Shown: positions 7,323 through 9,818 of the stretch, in pieces
How the letters are laid out: the number at the start of each line of letters is the position of its first letter
Numbering within the stretch: the first letter of the stretch is position 1
Assembly (NCBI GenBank): GCA_018969885.1
Contig: JAGWXN010000116.1
Location: 1 to 9,818 of the forward strand
DNA length: 9,818 bases
Origin: Betaproteobacteria bacterium
GTDB taxonomy: Bacteria; Pseudomonadota; Gammaproteobacteria; Burkholderiales; Burkholderiaceae
Reading direction: 5' to 3'
Program-made: the position numbers and the translations under genes
Notes under the pieces: model-generated
Seen by the model: the letters and a program-made list of their open reading frames with translations, nothing else
Databases searched by the model: none
What the model was told of the DNA's origin: nothing

Positions 7323-8119
7323 TGCGCGGCCGGTGTCTCGTCATCCCAGACTTTTTCGGGCATGGGGAGCCCGGTGAAGGTTTCGGGGGGCAGTGGGCGA
7401 TCGACCGTGACACCCAGGCCTTCCAGCACCCACATCAGCTGGCGCGTGTGCTGGCCGCTGTGCCAGACCGTGCGCTCGAGGAACTGATGATGGGACTGCT
7501 CACCGTAATACACATCGGCTTTGGCCGACCAGTCGAGGTTAAGGGCTGGGCCTGAGAACCAATTGCGCACCTGCGTCTGCACCTGCGCCGCATAGCGGAG
7601 GATGTGATCGCGGCTGTTGGCCTCAGGCGAGGGAAACCGGTTGTAGGAGTCAAAGGTGAGGGGAATGCCGGCTTTTTCTTCCAGGAAGGCGTCGGCGTTG
7701 TTGAAGATATGAAAGGTAAGATCGGTGTAGCTACGCGGCCGGTTGGGCAGGAGGTCATGCAGGTTGCGATCGGGCAACTGGCGGAAAAAACGCTCGGCGC
7801 CGTCGAGAATAGTCACCAGCCTGCGCTGCAATTCGTCAACAGGCAGCAGCGTGATCTTGAGGCCGGTCACGCCCACGAGCTTCGCCACATCGGCCAGCAC
7901 CTGCCCGTTGGCCCATCGATCACCCTTTGTCACGATGGGAACCTGCCGCAGGCCGAAATGCTTGAGCTCTTCGAATGCAGCGTCGTCCGCTAGCACGTTG
8001 CGGGACAGGAACGGCACCCCATTCTTGGCAAGAAATTCCTTGGTACGCAGGCAGCTAGTGCAGCCTGGCTGCCAGTAGACGCGGATCGCGTCATCGCGGA
8101 TCGGGGTGGCGGTGGTCAT
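7319..8119 (-). CDS. Glutaredoxin-DinB-like fusion protein
   Basis: A 266-residue two-domain protein and the first gene of the minus operon. Residues 11-90 look like a thioredoxin-fold glutaredoxin: VYWQPGCTSCLRTKEFL with redox pair Cys20/Cys23, then Val60-cisPro61 in RQVPIV. Residues 95-245 look like a DinB/YfiT-type four-helix bundle. Three histidines suit its metal site: His137 in TFHIFNNAD, and His220 and His224 in WHSGQHTRQL. The DinB superfamily includes thiol-cofactor-dependent transferases and maleylpyruvate isomerases. A fused redox domain could therefore handle a thiol intermediate or regenerate a cofactor, but no activity can be assigned from sequence. ATG 8119 has GGAGA at 8-nt spacing. 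The gene is joined to the amidase by an ATGA overlap. Both key motifs are intact, so it is not decayed. Domain calls are from recognised motifs and memory. Confidence 0.82.
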   Translation of the reverse strand: MTTATPIRDDAIRVYWQPGCTSCLRTKEFLAKNGVPFLSRNVLADDAAFEELKHFGLRQVPIVTKGDRWANGQVLADVAKLVGVTGLKITLLPVDELQRRLVTILDGAERFFRQLPDRNLHDLLPNRPRSYTDLTFHIFNNADAFLEEKAGIPLTFDSYNRFPSPEANSRDHILRYAAQVQTQVRNWFSGPALNLDWSAKADVYYGEQSHHQFLERTVWHSGQHTRQLMWVLEGLGVTVDRPLPPETFTGLPMPEKVWDDETPAAQ

Positions 8120-8158
8120 CGGCGGTGTCTCCGTGAGCAGAGTGCAAACCGCCGATGA
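8116..8158 (-). promoter_or_regulatory. 11-bp inverted repeat over the start codon of the minus operon
   Basis: TCATCGGCGGT (8116-8126) and its exact complement ACCGCCGATGA (8148-8158) flank a 21-nt spacer. On the minus strand one arm contains the ATG at 8119 and the spacer carries the GGAGA ribosome site. Arm centres are 32 bp apart, close to three helical turns. It may be an operator for a dimeric regulator, or, if transcription starts upstream, an mRNA hairpin hiding the start codon. The repeat itself is certain; its role is not. Confidence 0.5.
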
Positions 8159-8183
8159 TCGGGGAAAGTGGGCGACAGGGCAA
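8155..8183 (-). promoter_or_regulatory. Candidate sigma70 promoter of the six-gene operon
   Basis: On the minus strand TTGCCC (8183-8178) and GATCAT (8160-8155) are 17 bp apart, each matching four of six consensus bases. Transcription would begin near 8148, giving a leader of about 30 nt. The -35 lies inside the preceding hairpin and the -10 overlaps one arm of the inverted repeat, which would suit repression. The match is weak. Confidence 0.3.
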
Positions 8184-8194
8184 CCCTGGTCGCC
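8171..8194 (-). terminator. Terminator-like hairpin after the gene remnant
   Basis: On the minus strand GGCGACCAGGG (8194-8184), loop TTG, and CCCTGTCGCC (8180-8171) form a 10-bp GC-rich stem with one bulged C. It is followed by CACTTTCCCC, a poor T-tract. It begins about 20 nt after the TAG of the remnant reading frame. It would also end threonine aldolase transcription before the next operon. Confidence 0.45.
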
Positions 8195-8214
8195 TGAACT
8201 AGAAACGCCAACGA

Positions 8215-8403
8215 CTACGGACGGGCGATCGCGATGCTCGAAACCGTGTTGGACGCCGCGTCATAGGCGTAACCGGTTCCTGAGATGGTGCCCACCGTGT
8301 AGGTGACGGAGGCGGTCTTGCTAGACAGGGATCCACTCGACACGGTGCAGGTTCCCGTCGCGTCGGTGGTGCATCCCACGCCTGCTCGGGGATCGAGCGG
8401 TCG
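8215..8403 (-). pseudogene. Orphan 3' end of a secreted Ig-like-domain protein gene
   Basis: The minus strand encodes 62 sense codons between the threonine aldolase TAA (8406-8404) and TAG (8217-8215), with no usable start codon of its own. From about 8376 on, the translation reads like the end of a bacterial Ig-like (Big-type) beta-sandwich domain. It has GCTTDATGTCTVSSGSL, then ASVTYTVGTISGTGYAYDAA, and closes with SSIAIARP. I recall similar Cys-paired tails closing secreted S8 serine proteases and other surface proteins of betaproteobacteria. Everything upstream is missing: no signal peptide, catalytic domain or further repeat is found. The terminator-like hairpin behind it is kept, which is what a deletion that removed the 5' part would leave. 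It is in frame with the threonine aldolase stop, so readthrough would add it as a tail; I regard that as chance. Confidence 0.55.
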
Positions 8404-9519
8404 TTATCGGGTTCGATTTGCGAAAAAAGTTTGAATGGCGTGAATGGCCCGATCGATGTCGGCGTCGTTCACGTCCAGATGCGTGACCCAGCGTTGCATG
8501 AAGGCCGCTCCGTCGCCGGTTGCGCGGCCGGTGACCTGGATGCCGTGCGCGCTGAGATGAGCCGCGAGGCTGGCTGCGACCGATTGGTCGACCCGCGCGA
8601 AAAAGATGTTGGTCTGTGGCGGCTCGGTGACCCGGAGCGCGCCAGGGTGGGAGGCTGCTGCCTGGGTGATCCCCGCCGCCAGACGCCTGGCGCGGTCGTG
8701 ATCGAGCGCCATCCGGTCGATGTGGTGCTCCAGCGCGTGCTGGGCAGCCGCTGCAAGCAGACCCGCCTGGCGCATGCCGCCCCCCAACATCTTGCGCCAG
8801 CGTCGCGCCCGTGCAATGAAAGGCGCTGACCCCAGGAGGAGCGACCCGATGGGCGCTCCCAACCCCTTTGAGAGGCACATCGAGACCGAATCGAAATGAC
8901 TGCAGATTTCGCGGGCCACGGCGCGCGGGTCGGCGCTGGTGCCGCCCAGGACATCGCCCGTGCGCTCACCCGCTGCGCGGCGCCGGCCCAGCTCCACGGC
9001 TGCGTTGAAGAGCCGCGCGCCATCAAGATGGGTGGCGAGTCCGCGCGCGCTGGCGAGCGCACGCACCGACTTCAGATAATCCATCGGCAGAACCTTCCCG
9101 CCTGTGGTGTTCTCCATGCAGATCAGTCGCGTTCGTGCGAAGTGCGGATCATCGGGTTTGATGGCCGCTTCGATCGCTTCCAGGGGCAGGGAGCCGTCGG
9201 GGGCGTTCTCGACCGGCTGTGGTTGGATCGAACCCAGCACGGCCATGCCACCCGCTTCCCAGCGGTAGGTATGCCACTGCTGGCCGACAATCGCCTCTTC
9301 GCCGCGTTCGCAGTGCGCGAGCAGACCCATCAGGTTGGTCTGCGTACCGGACGGTGCAAACACGGCCGCCTCGAACCCCAGCAATGCTGCGGCGTGGGTT
9401 TCCAGCCTGTTGACTGAGGGATCATCGCCGAACACATCGTCGCCCAGGTCGGCGGTGGCAATGGCCTCGCGCATGGCGGCGCTGGGTCGGGTCACGGTGT
9501 CGCTTCGGAAGTCGGGCAT
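8404..9519 (-). CDS. ltaE: Low-specificity L-threonine aldolase
   Basis: A 371-residue cytoplasmic PLP enzyme that cleaves L-threonine or L-allo-threonine to glycine and acetaldehyde. Family marks are: N-terminal FRSDTVTRPSAAMREAI (4-20), GDDVFGDDPSVNRLE (26-40), APSGTQTN (55-62) for phosphate binding, His83 in QQWHTYRWEAGG stacking on PLP, Asp166 and Arg169 in THLDGARLFNAA, and Schiff-base Lys218 in MCLSKGLGAPIGS. An Arg-, Gly- and Ala-rich insertion (about 180-203) separates the NAAVELG strand from the FDSVSMCLSKG strand. It makes the protein longer than the roughly 335 residues of E. coli LtaE. ATG 9519 is chosen over a longer open frame to 9729. It starts at the conserved motif and has AAGG at 7-nt spacing, whereas the extension would overlap the divergent exporter gene. 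A TATAAT lies just upstream. It appears to be transcribed alone. Confidence 0.96.
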   Translation of the reverse strand: MPDFRSDTVTRPSAAMREAIATADLGDDVFGDDPSVNRLETHAAALLGFEAAVFAPSGTQTNLMGLLAHCERGEEAIVGQQWHTYRWEAGGMAVLGSIQPQPVENAPDGSLPLEAIEAAIKPDDPHFARTRLICMENTTGGKVLPMDYLKSVRALASARGLATHLDGARLFNAAVELGRRRAAGERTGDVLGGTSADPRAVAREICSHFDSVSMCLSKGLGAPIGSLLLGSAPFIARARRWRKMLGGGMRQAGLLAAAAQHALEHHIDRMALDHDRARRLAAGITQAAASHPGALRVTEPPQTNIFFARVDQSVAASLAAHLSAHGIQVTGRATGDGAAFMQRWVTHLDVNDADIDRAIHAIQTFFANRTR

Positions 9520-9526
9520 GATGTCG

Positions 9527-9530
9527 CCTT
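9527..9530 (-). promoter_or_regulatory. Ribosome binding site of ltaE
   Basis: Minus-strand AAGG lies 7 nt before ATG 9519 and supports that start over upstream in-frame ATG codons. Confidence 0.6.
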
Positions 9531-9549
9531 GGTGGATCAGAGTCGACGG

Positions 9550-9555
9550 ATTATA
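9550..9555 (-). promoter_or_regulatory. Perfect -10 box (TATAAT) upstream of ltaE
   Basis: The minus strand reads TATAAT at 9555-9550, an AT-rich island in GC-rich DNA, 30 bp before the ATG. It predicts a leader of about 24 nt. No good TTGACA-like box is found at 17-bp spacing. On the plus strand the same island offers TTGGTG (9529-9534), a 17-bp gap and TATAGG (9552-9557), a weak candidate for the divergent exporter gene. Confidence 0.5.
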
Positions 9556-9600
9556 GGAACCCCGGTTGCCTCCCCGCCACGCTCTTAGCCCCTCTTTTCC

Positions 9601-9818
9601 GTGCCTCCCGCCAATCCGCTTCTGACCGGTCCGATTCTCCCAACGCTGCTCCGGATGGCGTTGCCCAGCGTGGCAACGCTCGCGCTCGGGGTGCTGGTGA
9701 GCATTGCCGAAACCGGCTACATCGGCCAACTTGGCACCGTGCCGCTTGCTGCGATGGCGCTGGTGTTTCCCTTCGGCATGCTGGTTCAGATGCTGTCCTC
9801 CGGGGCCATGGGGGGCGG
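9601..9818 (+). CDS. MATE-family efflux transporter, N-terminal part (cut by window end)
   Basis: From GTG 9601 the plus strand is open for 72 codons to the window edge. It encodes NPLLTGPILPTLLRMALPSV (5-24), followed by two hydrophobic segments around ETGYIGQLGTVPLAAMALVF (37-56) and then FGMLVQMLSSGAMGG. This is the characteristic first-helix region of MATE (multidrug and toxic compound extrusion) proteins, sodium- or proton-coupled inner-membrane exporters of cationic drugs and metabolites. The -TG-IGxLGt-pLAA- pattern between helices 1 and 2 is the strongest mark. GTG is preferred because an in-frame TAG lies at 9586-9588, and the first ATG (9655) would delete the conserved N-terminal segment. 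There is no recognisable ribosome site before the GTG. The gene is divergent from ltaE, with 81 bases between their starts. Confidence 0.85.
   Translation, partial: MPPANPLLTGPILPTLLRMALPSVATLALGVLVSIAETGYIGQLGTVPLAAMALVFPFGMLVQMLSSGAMGG

Noticed and set aside
6357..7487. Plus-strand ORFs of 157, 179 and 190 codons opposite the amidase and Grx-DinB genes
   Set aside because: They overlap each other and two well-supported minus-strand genes, and their translations are compositionally odd and without domains.
8215..8406. Stop-codon readthrough extending threonine aldolase by 62 residues
   Set aside because: The frames do match across the TAA, but this has a one-in-three chance. The aldolase already has a normal C-terminus, and no readthrough signal is evident.
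8321..8878. 185-codon minus-strand ORF overlapping ltaE in another frame
   Set aside because: It is Arg-, His- and Pro-rich shadow sequence within ltaE. The remnant after ltaE reads sensibly only in a different frame.
9520..9729. 70-codon N-terminal extension of threonine aldolase
   Set aside because: It would read back through the divergent MATE gene, and its sequence is not like the family. The conserved protein and a ribosome site begin at 9519.
1..9818. Mobile element, phage, CRISPR or defence system
   Set aside because: No transposase, integrase, terminal repeats, repeat-spacer pattern or defence-type domains were seen. The content is transport and metabolism.

Overview
The window looks like chromosomal DNA of a GC-rich proteobacterium. 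The best guess is a betaproteobacterium of the order Burkholderiales. The reasons are a Bug/TctC-type periplasmic binding protein paired with a CaiB-family CoA-transferase, a TRAP transporter, and strong third-position GC that opens long antisense ORFs. No taxonomic marker gene is present, so this is inference. There are no rRNA or tRNA genes, CRISPR arrays or recognisable insertion sequences.

Layout. (1) Positions 10-2267, plus strand: a Bug/TctC binding protein, then a class III (CaiB/BaiF) CoA-transferase, ending in a hairpin that overlaps the transferase stop codon. (2) Positions 8119-2288, minus strand: a compact six-gene unit. Its order of transcription is a glutaredoxin-DinB fusion protein, an amidase-signature hydrolase, a TRAP binding protein (DctP family), a TRAP small permease (DctQ), a TRAP large permease (DctM), and an isochorismatase-family cysteine hydrolase. 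Three of the five junctions are 4-bp ATGA overlaps and the other two gaps are 28 and 17 nt, so this is almost certainly one operon. It converges on the CoA-transferase. (3) Positions 8120-8403: no intact gene. It holds an 11-bp inverted repeat over the operon's start codon, a terminator-like hairpin, and the orphan 3' end of a gene for a secreted Ig-like-domain protein. (4) Positions 9519-8404, minus: low-specificity L-threonine aldolase. (5) From 9601, plus: the first 72 codons of a MATE-family exporter, cut by the window end.

How it may work together. The minus operon carries a complete three-component TRAP importer flanked by two C-N bond hydrolases of unrelated folds, a Ser-cisSer-Lys amidase and an Asp-Lys-Cys hydrolase. 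That suggests uptake and stepwise hydrolysis of an amide, carbamoyl or similar nitrogen compound. The first gene joins a glutaredoxin-like domain to a metal-binding DinB-like domain and may supply a thiol-dependent step. The facing plus-strand pair could bind another carboxylate and activate an acid as its CoA thioester. The substrate of neither unit can be read from sequence. The most unusual items are the Grx-DinB fusion in this setting, the inverted repeat at its start codon, and the gene remnant beside the threonine aldolase.
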